DNA of 7,704 bases from an uncultured Bordetella sp. (lineage in GTDB: Bacteria; Pseudomonadota; Gammaproteobacteria; Burkholderiales; Burkholderiaceae_B). The notes below the pieces were generated by a model. That model was given only the letters and a program-made list of their open reading frames with translations. It did not search any database and was not told the DNA's origin. The DNA lies in the NCBI GenBank assembly GCA_937881145.1, contig CALGFL010000213.1, positions 1 through 7,704 on the forward strand, written 5' to 3'. The translations under genes were made by a program, and so were the position numbers. This document shows positions 1-7,704 of the stretch, in pieces (the first letter of the stretch is position 1; each line of letters opens with the position of its first letter).

Positions 1-82
1 CAAGCTCTACGAGATCGGCGCCGGCACCAGCGAGATCCGCCGCATGCTGATCGGCAGAGAGCTGTTCAACGAAACGGCCTGA
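1..82 (+). CDS. ivd: Isovaleryl-CoA dehydrogenase, C-terminal end (partial)
   Basis: Only the last 26 codons are visible, read in the frame starting at base 2 and ending with TGA at 80-82. The peptide begins KLYEIGAGTSEIRRMLIGRE and ends LFNETA, a typical acyl-CoA dehydrogenase C-terminus. In medium- and short-chain enzymes the catalytic Glu sits just before the Gly-Thr of the YEGT motif; here that position is Ala (IGAGT), as in isovaleryl-CoA dehydrogenases, whose base has moved to another helix. Known role: FAD-dependent oxidation of isovaleryl-CoA to 3-methylcrotonyl-CoA in leucine breakdown, passing electrons to ETF. The adjacent methylcrotonyl-CoA carboxylase genes make this product likely, since that enzyme uses the dehydrogenase's product. 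The IGAGTSEIRR end also occurs in other acyl-CoA dehydrogenases, so the specificity rests partly on context. The gene is cut by the window edge, not broken. Confidence 0.85.
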   Translation, partial: KLYEIGAGTSEIRRMLIGRELFNETA

Positions 83-102
83 GGCTTTAACCAAAACAGA
101 TC

Positions 103-108
103 GAGGAG
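103..108 (+). promoter_or_regulatory. Ribosome binding site for the thiolase (supports the GTG start)
   Basis: GAGGAG lies seven bases before the GTG at 116. It is the strongest Shine-Dalgarno match in the 33-base gap after the dehydrogenase, and it fixes the GTG as the start. The resulting N-terminus, MSDPIVIVSVARTP, matches the usual thiolase beginning. Confidence 0.8.
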
Positions 109-115
109 TTACACC

Positions 116-1297
<1,182 letters not shown>

Positions 1298-1324
1298 ATC
1301 GAGACAACTTTTTCGGGGTAGTGC

Positions 1325-2932
1325 ATGCCCACCATCGATTCCCGCGTCAATACGCGGTCGCAGGATTTCACCGACAACGCCCAGGCCATGCAGGCCCAGA
1401 TCGACGATCTGGCGTCTGTCGCGGCCAAGACGGCAAAGGGCGGCAGCGATGCCGCCCGCGCCAAGCACGTTGCCCGCGGCAAGCTCTTGCCGCGCGACCG
1501 CGTCGAGCGTCTCATCGATCCGGGCAGCCCCTTTCTCGAACTGTCGCCGCTGGCCGCGCACGGCATGTACGGCGACGAAGCGCCCGGCGCCGGCATCATC
1601 ACCGGCATCGGCCGCATCGAAGGCACCGAATGCGTCATCGTCTGCAATGACGCCACCGTCAAAGGCGGCACGTACTACCCGATGACGGTAAAAAAGCACC
1701 TGCGCGCGCAAGAGATCGCGCAGCAGAACCGTCTGCCCTGCGTCTATCTGGTCGATTCGGGCGGCGCCAACCTGCCGCGCCAGGACGAAGTTTTTCCCGA
1801 CCGCGATCACTTCGGCCGCATCTTCTACAACCAGGCCGTCATGTCCTCGATGGGCATTGCGCAGATCGCGGTGGTCATGGGTTCGTGCACCGCGGGCGGC
1901 GCGTATGTGCCCGCGATGAGCGACGAGTCCATCATCGTGCGCAACCAGGGCACCATCTTCCTGGGCGGCCCGCCGCTGGTGAAGGCCGCCACGGGTGAAG
2001 TCGTCAGCGCCGAGGACCTGGGCGGCGGCGACGTGCACACGCGCCTGTCGGGCGTGGTCGATCACCTGGCCGCCAACGATCTGCATGCCTTGCAGCTCGC
2101 GCGCCAGGCCGTGGCGCGCCTGAACCGCAAGAAGCCGCAGCCGCTGGCGCTCGCGCCCGTGCGCGAGCCGCTGTACAACCCGGCCGAACTCAACGGCATC
2201 ATCCCCGCCGACACGCGCAAGCCCTTCGACGTGCGCGAGATCATCGCACGCGTCGTCGACGGCTCCGAGTTCGACGAATTCAAGGCGCGCTACGGCACCA
2301 CGCTGGTCACGGGCTTTGCCCACATCCACGGCATGCCGGTGGGCATTGTCGCCAACAACGGCATTCTGTTTTCCGAATCGGCGCAGAAGGGCGCGCACTT
2401 CATCGAGCTGTGCGCGCAGCGCAAGATCCCGCTGGTGTTCCTGCAGAACATCACCGGCTTCATGGTGGGCCGCAAGTACGAGAACGAAGGCATCGCGCGC
2501 CACGGCGCCAAGATGGTGACGGCCGTGGCCACCGCCGCCGTGCCCAAGTTCACCGTGCTCATCGGCGGTTCGTTCGGCGCGGGCAACTATGGCATGTGCG
2601 GCCGGGGCTTCTCGCCGCGCATGCTGTTCATGTGGCCCAACGCGCGCATCTCGGTCATGGGCGGCGAGCAGGCGGCCAGCGTGCTGGCCACGGTGCGCCG
2701 CGAAGGCATCGAGGCCAAGGGCGGGCAGTGGTCGGGCGACGAAGAGGAAGCCTTCAAGGCACCCATCCGCGCGCAGTACGAACGCGAAGGTCATCCTTAT
2801 TACGCCACGGCGCGCCTGTGGGACGACGGCATCATCGTGCCGTCGGACACGCGCCGCGTGCTGGGCCTGGCCCTGTCGGCCGCGCTCAACGCGCCGATCG
2901 AAGACACGCGCTTCGGCGTGTTCCGCATGTGA
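1325..2932 (+). CDS. mccB: 3-methylcrotonyl-CoA carboxylase, beta (carboxyltransferase) subunit
   Basis: This 535-residue protein has the normal length of an MCC beta subunit (LiuB) and the two crotonase-like carboxyltransferase domains. The N-terminal domain carries the glycine pair at 191-192 in [10 protein letters not shown], and the C-terminal domain carries [13 protein letters not shown] from residue 414; both are expected to shape the acyl-CoA and biotin sites. The ending FGVFRM is characteristic of MCC beta and differs from propionyl-CoA carboxylase beta. Known role: transfers the carboxyl group from biotin on the alpha subunit to 3-methylcrotonyl-CoA, giving 3-methylglutaconyl-CoA; the holoenzyme is a dodecamer of six alpha and six beta subunits. 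The ATG at 1325 is preceded by GGGG at 1315-1318, six bases away. mccA follows after 16 bases. One oddity: near the C-terminus, where the family usually has DDGIIDPADTR, this protein has Val505 for the Asp before Pro. Confidence 0.95.
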   Translation: MPTIDSRVNTRSQDFTDNAQAMQAQIDDLASVAAKTAKGGSDAARAKHVARGKLLPRDRVERLIDPGSPFLELSPLAAHGMYGDEAPGAGIITGIGRIEGTECVIVCNDATVKGGTYYPMTVKKHLRAQEIAQQNRLPCVYLVDSGGANLPRQDEVFPDRDHFGRIFYNQAVMSSMGIAQIAVVMGSCTAGGAYVPAMSDESIIVRNQGTIFLGGPPLVKAATGEVVSAEDLGGGDVHTRLSGVVDHLAANDLHALQLARQAVARLNRKKPQPLALAPVREPLYNPAELNGIIPADTRKPFDVREIIARVVDGSEFDEFKARYGTTLVTGFAHIHGMPVGIVANNGILFSESAQKGAHFIELCAQRKIPLVFLQNITGFMVGRKYENEGIARHGAKMVTAVATAAVPKFTVLIGGSFGAGNYGMCGRGFSPRMLFMWPNARISVMGGEQAASVLATVRREGIEAKGGQWSGDEEEAFKAPIRAQYEREGHPYYATARLWDDGIIVPSDTRRVLGLALSAALNAPIEDTRFGVFRM

Positions 2933-2948
2933 ACGGACGAGACAAAAA

Positions 2949-4976
2949 ATGTTCAGCACCCTGTTGATCGCCAACCGCGGCGAAATCGCCTGCCGCGTCG
3001 CCGCCACCGCCCGCAAGCTGGGCATACGCACGGTGGCTGTGTATTCCGACGCCGATGCGCACGCCAAGCATGTCGCCGCCTGCGATACGGCCGTCCATAT
3101 CGGCGGCCCCGAGCCGCGCGCCAGCTATCTGCGCGCCGAGGCCATCCTGCAAGCCGCCAAGGACACAGGGGCGCAGGCCATCCATCCGGGCTACGGCTTC
3201 CTGTCCGAGAATGAAGAATTCGCGCAGGCCGCCGAAAAAGCCGGCATCGCCTTTGTCGGCCCGCCGGCCTCGGCCATCGCCGCCATGGGCAGCAAGTCGG
3301 CTGCCAAGTCGCTGATGGAAAAAGCCGGCGTGCCGCTGGTGCCCGGCTATCACGGCGACAATCAGGACCCGCAATTTCTCAAGTCGCAGGCCGATCAGAT
3401 CGGCTACCCCGTGCTCATCAAGGCCAGCGCGGGCGGTGGGGGCAAGGGCATGCGCGTGGTCGAGTCCTCCGATGCCTTCGTCGACGCCCTGGCTTCCTGC
3501 CAGCGCGAAGCCAAGTCCAGCTTCGGCGACGACCGCGTGCTCATCGAACGCTATCTGCAAAAGCCGCGCCACATCGAGATCCAGGTCTTCGCCGACAAGC
3601 ACGGCCATTGCGTCTATCTGTTCGAGCGCGACTGCTCGGTGCAGCGCCGCCATCAAAAAGTAATCGAAGAGGCGCCCGCGCCCGGCATGACGCCCGAGCG
3701 CCGCAAGGCCATGGGCGAGGCCGCCGTGGCCGCGGCGCAGGCCGTGGGCTACGTGGGCGCCGGCACGGTGGAGTTCATCGCCGAGCCCGATGGCCGCTTC
3801 TACTTCATGGAAATGAACACCCGCCTGCAGGTCGAGCATCCGGTCACCGAGATGATCACCGGGCTGGACCTGGTGGAGTGGCAGTTGCGCGTGGCGGCCG
3901 GCGAGCCGCTGCCGCTGCGCCAGGAAGATCTGCGCATCGACGGCCACGCCATCGAAGTGCGCCTGTATGCCGAGAACCCCGACACGGGCTTTCTGCCTTC
4001 CATCGGCACCCTGTCCTACCTGGAGTTTCCGCCGCACACGGCCTTCGCCAACGACGCCGTGCGGGTGGACGGCGGCGTGCGCATGGGCGATGCCATCACG
4101 CCGTTCTACGACCCCATGGTGGCCAAGCTCATCGTGCATGGCGCCGACCGCGACCAGGCGCGCCGCCGCATGCTGCAGGCCCTGGCGCAGACGCGCGTGG
4201 TGGGCGTGCAGACCAATGTGGCCTTTCTGGGCCGGCTCATGGGCGACGAGGCTTTTGCCGCGGCCGATCTGGATACCGGTTTGATCGAACGCCGCCGCGC
4301 CACGCTGCTGCCGCCGCCGGCCGAAATCGGTAGCGACGTTCTGGCGCTGGCCTGCGCCGCCGTGCTGGCCGGACTAGGCTTGCCGGCCACGCGCGCCGTC
4401 GCCGCGACGGTCGATCCCTGGCTCGCCGGCGATGGCTGGCGATTGGGCAACAACGCGTACACGCTGCCGATCGAATGGTTGATCGATGCCGCCGTGCGCC
4501 GGATCTCGCTCGTACGACAGGGGGCGAACTGGCAGATCGATTGCGGTGCGGGCCCGCAAGATTACGCCTGGCGGACGCAATCCGCCGCAGGCGCATCCGG
4601 CGTGGCCGTGCGCGTGACGCTGGCCGGCCGCGAGCTGGGCGGCACCGTGGTTACGCAAGGCGAGCAGGTGCACGTCTTCATGGACGGCAACACCTACGTG
4701 CTCGAGCGCCATGACGCCATGGCCCACGCGGGCGACGACGAGCAGGGCCATGCCGGCGGGCTGGCCGCGCCCATGCCCGGCAAAATCGTCGCCATTTCAG
4801 TCAAGGCCGGCGACGCGGTCAAGAAGGGCCAGGCCCTGCTGGTCATGGAAGCCATGAAGATGGAGCACACCATCGCCGCGCCGGTCGACGGCACGGTGCG
4901 CGAGATTTTCTACGCCGTGGGCGACCAGGTGACCGAAGGCGCGGAACTGGCCGGGATCGACGCGGCCGAAAAGTAG
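2949..4976 (+). CDS. mccA: 3-methylcrotonyl-CoA carboxylase, alpha (biotin carboxylase/BCCP) subunit
   Basis: This 675-residue biotin-dependent carboxylase alpha subunit (LiuD) opens with the biotin carboxylase N-terminus LLIANRGEIACRV. The ATP-grasp glycine loop SAGGGGKGM is at about 160-168, with ATP-site lysines at 116 and 158. The catalytic core has Glu275, Glu288, Asn290, Arg292, Glu296 and Arg338, almost the numbering of E. coli AccC. Residues from about 450 to 590 form the less conserved linker domain of MCC alpha. A biotinyl domain from about 600 ends the protein, with biotin on Lys637 of EAMKMEH. Known role: carboxylates its own biotin using ATP and bicarbonate, then delivers CO2 to MccB. 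The frame is open far upstream into mccB, but the ATG at 2949 gives the canonical N-terminus; the ribosome site is weak (GGACGAGA at 2935-2942). No 3-methylglutaconyl-CoA hydratase gene lies between mccB and mccA. Confidence 0.95.
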   Translation: MFSTLLIANRGEIACRVAATARKLGIRTVAVYSDADAHAKHVAACDTAVHIGGPEPRASYLRAEAILQAAKDTGAQAIHPGYGFLSENEEFAQAAEKAGIAFVGPPASAIAAMGSKSAAKSLMEKAGVPLVPGYHGDNQDPQFLKSQADQIGYPVLIKASAGGGGKGMRVVESSDAFVDALASCQREAKSSFGDDRVLIERYLQKPRHIEIQVFADKHGHCVYLFERDCSVQRRHQKVIEEAPAPGMTPERRKAMGEAAVAAAQAVGYVGAGTVEFIAEPDGRFYFMEMNTRLQVEHPVTEMITGLDLVEWQLRVAAGEPLPLRQEDLRIDGHAIEVRLYAENPDTGFLPSIGTLSYLEFPPHTAFANDAVRVDGGVRMGDAITPFYDPMVAKLIVHGADRDQARRRMLQALAQTRVVGVQTNVAFLGRLMGDEAFAAADLDTGLIERRRATLLPPPAEIGSDVLALACAAVLAGLGLPATRAVAATVDPWLAGDGWRLGNNAYTLPIEWLIDAAVRRISLVRQGANWQIDCGAGPQDYAWRTQSAAGASGVAVRVTLAGRELGGTVVTQGEQVHVFMDGNTYVLERHDAMAHAGDDEQGHAGGLAAPMPGKIVAISVKAGDAVKKGQALLVMEAMKMEHTIAAPVDGTVREIFYAVGDQVTEGAELAGIDAAEK

Positions 4977-4989
4977 AATACGGATCCTC

Positions 4990-5010
4990 GGCGCCCGAGC
5001 GCGCCTTTTT
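4990..5010 (+). terminator. Possible weak Rho-independent terminator or attenuator after mccA
   Basis: GGCGC (4990-4994) pairs with GCGCC (5001-5005) around a six-base loop and is followed at once by five T (5006-5010). This is the layout of an intrinsic terminator, but the stem has only five pairs, so termination would be partial. A competing stem, CTCGG (4987-4991) with CCGAG (4995-4999), uses some of the same bases, and a second CCGAG lies at 5011-5015. It could reduce read-through from the leucine operon into the transporter gene. Confidence 0.4.
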
Positions 5011-5022
5011 CCGAGCGACTTC

Positions 5023-6252
5023 ATGGCTGTTTCCAAGGCCGGGCCCGTCGACGACGCATCGGGCCCGGTGCCTGCGGCATTTCGGCATTTCCTGCTGGCC
5101 CGCATGGGTTCTTCCTTTGCTTACCAGATCGTCTCCGTCGCGCTGGGCTGGCAGATCTACGCGCTGACGGGCAATCCGCTGGACTTGGGCCTGATCGGCC
5201 TGGCGCAGTTCCTGCCCATGGTGGCGCTCACGCTTTTCGTGGGTCAGGCCGCCGACCGTTACGACCGCCGCGTCATCGTGGCCTTTTGCATGGCCCTGGA
5301 AGCGATCTGCGCCGTGGGGCTGGCCGTGTCGAGCCTGGAGGACGCGGGCGGGGTGCCACTGCTCTACGGCATCGTGATACTGATGAGCGCCGCGCGGGCC
5401 TTTGAAGCGCCGACGCTGCCTGCGCTGCTGCCTGCCCTGGTGCCGCGCCCGGCCATCCCGCGCGCCACGGCCATGTCCACGTCGGCCAACAAAGCCGCGC
5501 AGATACTGGGCCCGGCGCTGGGCGGCGTGGGCTACGGGCTGGGCGCAGGCTGGGTGTACTGCGCCGCGGCGCTGCTGTTCATGGTGGGCTGCGCGAGCAT
5601 CGCGACCGTGGCCGTGCCGCGCCAGCCTGCGCGCCGCGAGCCCGTGACGCTGGCCTCGCTGTTCGCGGGCATCAGGTTCATCTTCCAGCGGCGCATCCTG
5701 CTGGGCACGCTGTCGCTGGACCTGTTCTGCGTGCTGCTGGGCGGCGCGACGGCGCTCCTGCCCATCTACGCCAAGGACATCCTGCACGCCGGCCCCTGGG
5801 CCCTGGGATTGCTGCGCGCCGCGCCGGCCTGCGGCGCCATACTCATGTCGCTGGTGCTGACGCGCCACAGCCTGCGCGGCCCCATCGGCCTGCAGCTGTT
5901 CGCGGCCCTGTTCGTGTTCGGCCTGGCCACGGTGGTCTTCGGCCTGTCGACGTGGATTCCCTTGTCCATCTTCTCGCTGGCCGTGCTGGGCGCAGCGGAC
6001 TCGATAAGCATGGTGGTGCGCGGTTCCCTGGTGCCGCTGCATACCCCTGACGAAATGCTGGGACGCGTCAGCGCCGTCAACACGCTGTTCATCGGCACGT
6101 CCAACCAGCTGGGCGAATTCGAGTCGGGCGTGACCGCCGCGCTGATGGGCACGGTGCCCGCCGCGGTCCTGGGCGGCATCGGCACCATCGTGGTCGCGGG
6201 ATTGTGGATGGGGTGGTTTCCGGAGCTGCGCAAATTGCGGTCGCTGCACTAG
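5023..6252 (+). CDS. Major facilitator superfamily transporter, substrate unknown
   Basis: This 409-residue integral membrane protein shows about twelve hydrophobic segments, roughly at 22-47, 55-76, 84-104, 112-124, 155-173, 175-196, 227-248, 259-279, 287-308, 312-333, 352-375 and 377-398. The loop between helices 2 and 3 has the MFS motif A as GQAADRYDRR (74-83). The ARAFEAPTLPALLP stretch near 125-136 and GRVSAVNTLFIG near 347 resemble the MFS_3 group, which includes the enterobactin exporter EntS, so export of a small molecule is the better guess. I cannot name the substrate. The ATG at 5023 has only a poor Shine-Dalgarno match, but the next in-frame ATG (5104) would cut into helix 1. The gene follows mccA after 46 bases holding a weak hairpin, so co-expression with the leucine genes is possible but unproven. 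A strong terminator follows. Confidence 0.9.
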   Translation: MAVSKAGPVDDASGPVPAAFRHFLLARMGSSFAYQIVSVALGWQIYALTGNPLDLGLIGLAQFLPMVALTLFVGQAADRYDRRVIVAFCMALEAICAVGLAVSSLEDAGGVPLLYGIVILMSAARAFEAPTLPALLPALVPRPAIPRATAMSTSANKAAQILGPALGGVGYGLGAGWVYCAAALLFMVGCASIATVAVPRQPARREPVTLASLFAGIRFIFQRRILLGTLSLDLFCVLLGGATALLPIYAKDILHAGPWALGLLRAAPACGAILMSLVLTRHSLRGPIGLQLFAALFVFGLATVVFGLSTWIPLSIFSLAVLGAADSISMVVRGSLVPLHTPDEMLGRVSAVNTLFIGTSNQLGEFESGVTAALMGTVPAAVLGGIGTIVVAGLWMGWFPELRKLRSLH

Positions 6253-6272
6253 GATCTGTCAACGCTCAAAGA

Positions 6273-6306
6273 AAAACGGCTGCCAGATTTTTCCGGCAGC
6301 CGTTTT
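6273..6306. terminator. Bidirectional Rho-independent terminator between convergent genes
   Basis: AAAACGGCTGCC (6273-6284) and GGCAGCCGTTTT (6295-6306) form a perfect 12-base-pair stem with a ten-base loop. The A and T runs at the outer ends give a U-rich tail in either direction. It starts 20 bases after the transporter stop (6252) and ends 16 bases before the end of the oppositely oriented aminotransferase gene (stop at 6323-6325), so it should stop transcription from both. Confidence 0.92.
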
Positions 6307-6322
6307 CGTTGGCGCGCGAGGT

Positions 6323-7513
6323 CTACTTCTTTATCTTGGCGATCACGCCATCGAGCATCTCCAGCATCTGCCGGATCTCGGCTTCGCTCACGTTCAGCGC
6401 CGGCATGAAGCGCAGCGAGCTGGCGCGCGGCGCGTTGACTAGCAGGCCTTGCGGGGCCAGGTCGCGGGCGGCGTTGACGATGGCCGGACCGATGTCGGCG
6501 TCCATCTGCAGGGCGCGCAAGAGGCCCATTCCACGCTCGCCCTTGAAGCCCCATTTGGCCGAGAGGGCTAGCAGACCGTCCGAAAGCTGCTTGGCCCGGG
6601 TGTTCACGCTTTCCATGAAGCCCGGCGAGGCGAGCTTGTCGAACACGGCGATGCCGACGGCGGCCATGAGCGGGTTGCCGTTGTAGGTGCCCCCCTGGTC
6701 ACCGTGGGTGAACACGCAGGCGTCTTCGCGGGCCAGCAGCGCGGCCAGCGGCACGCCGCCGCCGATGCCCTTGGCCAGGGTCATGATGTCGGGCGTGATG
6801 CCGTATTGTTGGTAGGCAAAGAGCGTGCCGGTGCGGCCCATGCCGGTCTGCACTTCGTCGACGATGAGCAGCAGCTGGTTCTCGTCGGCCAGCTTGCGCA
6901 GGCCCTGCATGAACTCCTGCGTGGCCGGGTAGACGCCGGCCTCGCCCTGCACGGGCTCGAGCATGATGGCCACGGTCTCTTTGTCGATGAGCCGCTTGAC
7001 CGATTCCAGGTCGTTCAGGTCGGCTTTGGGAAAGCCCGGCACCTGCGGCGCGAACATCGTGTCCCAGCCCGGCTTGCCCGAGGCCGACATGGTGGCGAGC
7101 GTGCGGCCGTGAAAGCCGTGGTCCATGGTGATGATCTTGTAGGCGCCGTTCTTGTTGACCTTGCCCCACTTGCGCGCAAGCTTGATCGCGCCCTCGTTGG
7201 CCTCGGCGCCGCTGTTGGCGAAGAACACGCGGTCGAACACCGAGCTGCCGGTCAGGCGCTCGGCCAGTGCGATGGAGGGTTCGTTGTAGAACGCCGGCGA
7301 AGGGTTCATGAGCTTGCCGGACTGCTCGATGATGGCCGCGCGCATTTCGGGCGCGCAGTGGCCCAGGGTGTTGACCGCCCAGCCCTGGATGAAATCCAGG
7401 TATCGCTTGCCTGCATGGTCTTCCAGCCAGGAGCCCTCGCCTCGCACGAACACCACTTCGGGGCGCGAGGTGATTTCCATCAGGGCGTTGACGTTGAACT
7501 GACTGAATTGCAT
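6323..7513 (-). CDS. argD: Acetylornithine transaminase family aminotransferase (class III, PLP)
   Basis: This 396-residue fold-type I, class III aminotransferase has the usual ArgD length. Visible motifs are RGEGSWLED (24-32) near the N-terminus, the phosphate-binding SGAEANE (101-107), FHGRT (134-138) with the PLP-stacking Phe134, Asp219 in VDEVQTGMGRTG for the pyridine nitrogen, the Schiff-base lysine Lys248 in LAKGIGGG, Thr276 in GGTYNGNP, and Arg368 in LRFMPAL, likely a substrate carboxylate contact. Known ArgD role: PLP-dependent conversion of N-acetylglutamate semialdehyde to N-acetylornithine in arginine biosynthesis, with frequent side activity on succinyl-diaminopimelate. GGTYNGNP differs from the STFGGNP of enterobacterial ArgD, so another omega-amino substrate is possible. 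No other arg gene is in view, which is common because arg genes are often scattered. The ATG has AAGGAA (7519-7524, - strand) five bases upstream. Transcription converges with the transporter gene. Confidence 0.82.
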   Translation of the reverse strand: MQFSQFNVNALMEITSRPEVVFVRGEGSWLEDHAGKRYLDFIQGWAVNTLGHCAPEMRAAIIEQSGKLMNPSPAFYNEPSIALAERLTGSSVFDRVFFANSGAEANEGAIKLARKWGKVNKNGAYKIITMDHGFHGRTLATMSASGKPGWDTMFAPQVPGFPKADLNDLESVKRLIDKETVAIMLEPVQGEAGVYPATQEFMQGLRKLADENQLLLIVDEVQTGMGRTGTLFAYQQYGITPDIMTLAKGIGGGVPLAALLAREDACVFTHGDQGGTYNGNPLMAAVGIAVFDKLASPGFMESVNTRAKQLSDGLLALSAKWGFKGERGMGLLRALQMDADIGPAIVNAARDLAPQGLLVNAPRASSLRFMPALNVSEAEIRQMLEMLDGVIAKIKK

Positions 7514-7554
7514 GGCGGTTCCTTATATGAAGAAACGTGACAGGGAAAACCAGA

Positions 7555-7563
7555 ACTTTAGCA
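7555..7563 (-). promoter_or_regulatory. Candidate extended -10 promoter for argD
   Basis: On the - strand this reads TGCTAAAGT, a TGn extended -10 element (TGC followed by TAAAGT, four of six matches to TATAAT). The expected start of transcription is near 7548, giving a leader of about 35 bases that includes the AAGGAA ribosome site. There is no good -35 hexamer at 17 bases (CTCGCG), which an extended -10 can compensate for. It is the best candidate in the 191-base upstream region, but only a motif match. Confidence 0.4.
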
Positions 7564-7584
7564 CCCATGGGGGCGTTCGCGAGA

Positions 7585-7600
7585 TGTCGCTTTTACGACA
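7585..7600. repeat. Short inverted repeat, possible operator
   Basis: TGTCG (7585-7589) and CGACA (7596-7600) form a 16-base interrupted palindrome with a six-base AT-rich centre (CTTTTA). A third copy of TGTCG is at 7636-7640. The palindrome sits between two candidate divergent promoters, centred about 45 bases upstream of the predicted argD start, where a transcription factor could bind. Five-base arms can arise by chance in 191 bases, and the repeat does not look like an ArgR box. Confidence 0.25.
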
Positions 7601-7642
7601 CGGCCAGACCCTCTTCCCCTCTGGCGGGCGCGCTTTGTCGTG

Positions 7643-7671
7643 TTGCCGCAGGGGGTGAATCAGCGTAGAGT
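7643..7671 (+). promoter_or_regulatory. Candidate sigma-70 promoter pointing out of the window
   Basis: TTGCCG (7643-7648) and TAGAGT (7666-7671) are separated by exactly 17 bases; each hexamer matches four of six consensus bases. TAAAAT at 7671-7676 is an alternative -10 with worse spacing. Transcription would start near 7678 and run right. No ATG or GTG start on the + strand follows before the window ends, so the gene served would begin beyond 7704, divergent from argD. Confidence 0.4.
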
Positions 7672-7704
7672 AAAATTACATTTGCTGGTTTGCCGACTAG
7701 CGGG

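Noticed and set aside
2589..2948. Upstream in-frame extension of mccA into mccB (to a total of 795 codons)
   Set aside because: The added segment is Arg/Ala/Ser-rich and out of frame with mccB; the ATG at 2949 gives the standard biotin carboxylase N-terminus.
4974..4979. TAGAAT as a -10 element for the transporter gene
   Set aside because: It overlaps the mccA stop codon and resembles a -10, but no -35-like hexamer occurs 16-18 bases upstream and there is no TG extension, so I did not list it as a promoter.
4843..6249. Open frame of 468 codons on the - strand opposite the transporter
   Set aside because: It is low-complexity, dominated by Gln, Arg, His and Ala, spans the end of mccA and the whole transporter gene, and has no domain or upstream signals. 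It is a codon-bias shadow.
6704..7540. Open frame of 278 codons on the + strand opposite argD
   Set aside because: It mirrors argD and shows no recognisable family; argD on the - strand has all its active-site motifs and a ribosome site.
6699..7568. Open frame on the - strand starting at an ATG upstream of argD, in another frame
   Set aside because: It runs out of frame through argD with Arg/His-rich sequence, and its start lies upstream of the predicted argD transcription start. No ribosome site was seen.

Overview
The window is high-GC, tightly packed bacterial chromosome. The protein sequences, the GC-rich third codon positions and the gene content fit a betaproteobacterium of the order Burkholderiales, most likely the Bordetella/Achromobacter group (Alcaligenaceae). 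That placement rests on recognising the proteins, not on a database search. I see no tRNA or rRNA gene, no insertion sequence, no prophage gene and no CRISPR array.

Left part (1-4976, + strand) is a leucine/isovalerate catabolic operon. It holds the last 26 codons of an acyl-CoA dehydrogenase with isovaleryl-CoA dehydrogenase features, a biosynthetic-type (acetoacetyl-CoA) thiolase with a GTG start, and the beta and alpha subunits of 3-methylcrotonyl-CoA carboxylase. The intergenic gaps are 33, 27 and 16 bases, so the genes are very probably co-transcribed from a promoter left of the window. The dehydrogenase makes 3-methylcrotonyl-CoA, the biotin carboxylase makes 3-methylglutaconyl-CoA, and the thiolase would split the acetoacetyl-CoA formed at the end of the route. 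The 3-methylglutaconyl-CoA hydratase and HMG-CoA lyase needed in between are not in this window.

Middle part (4977-6322). A 46-base gap with a small GC hairpin followed by five T leads into a 12-helix major facilitator superfamily transporter (5023-6252, + strand). A strong, symmetric terminator (6273-6306) follows and serves this gene and the convergent gene to its right.

Right part (6323-7704). A class III PLP-dependent aminotransferase of the acetylornithine transaminase (ArgD) type lies on the - strand. The 191-base region beyond its start carries a candidate extended -10 promoter for argD, a candidate sigma-70 promoter pointing right towards a gene outside the window, and a short inverted repeat between them.

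Overall this is an ordinary metabolic region. I found no convincing sign of an undescribed system; the findings are modest points about gene order, a few residue substitutions and regulatory sites.
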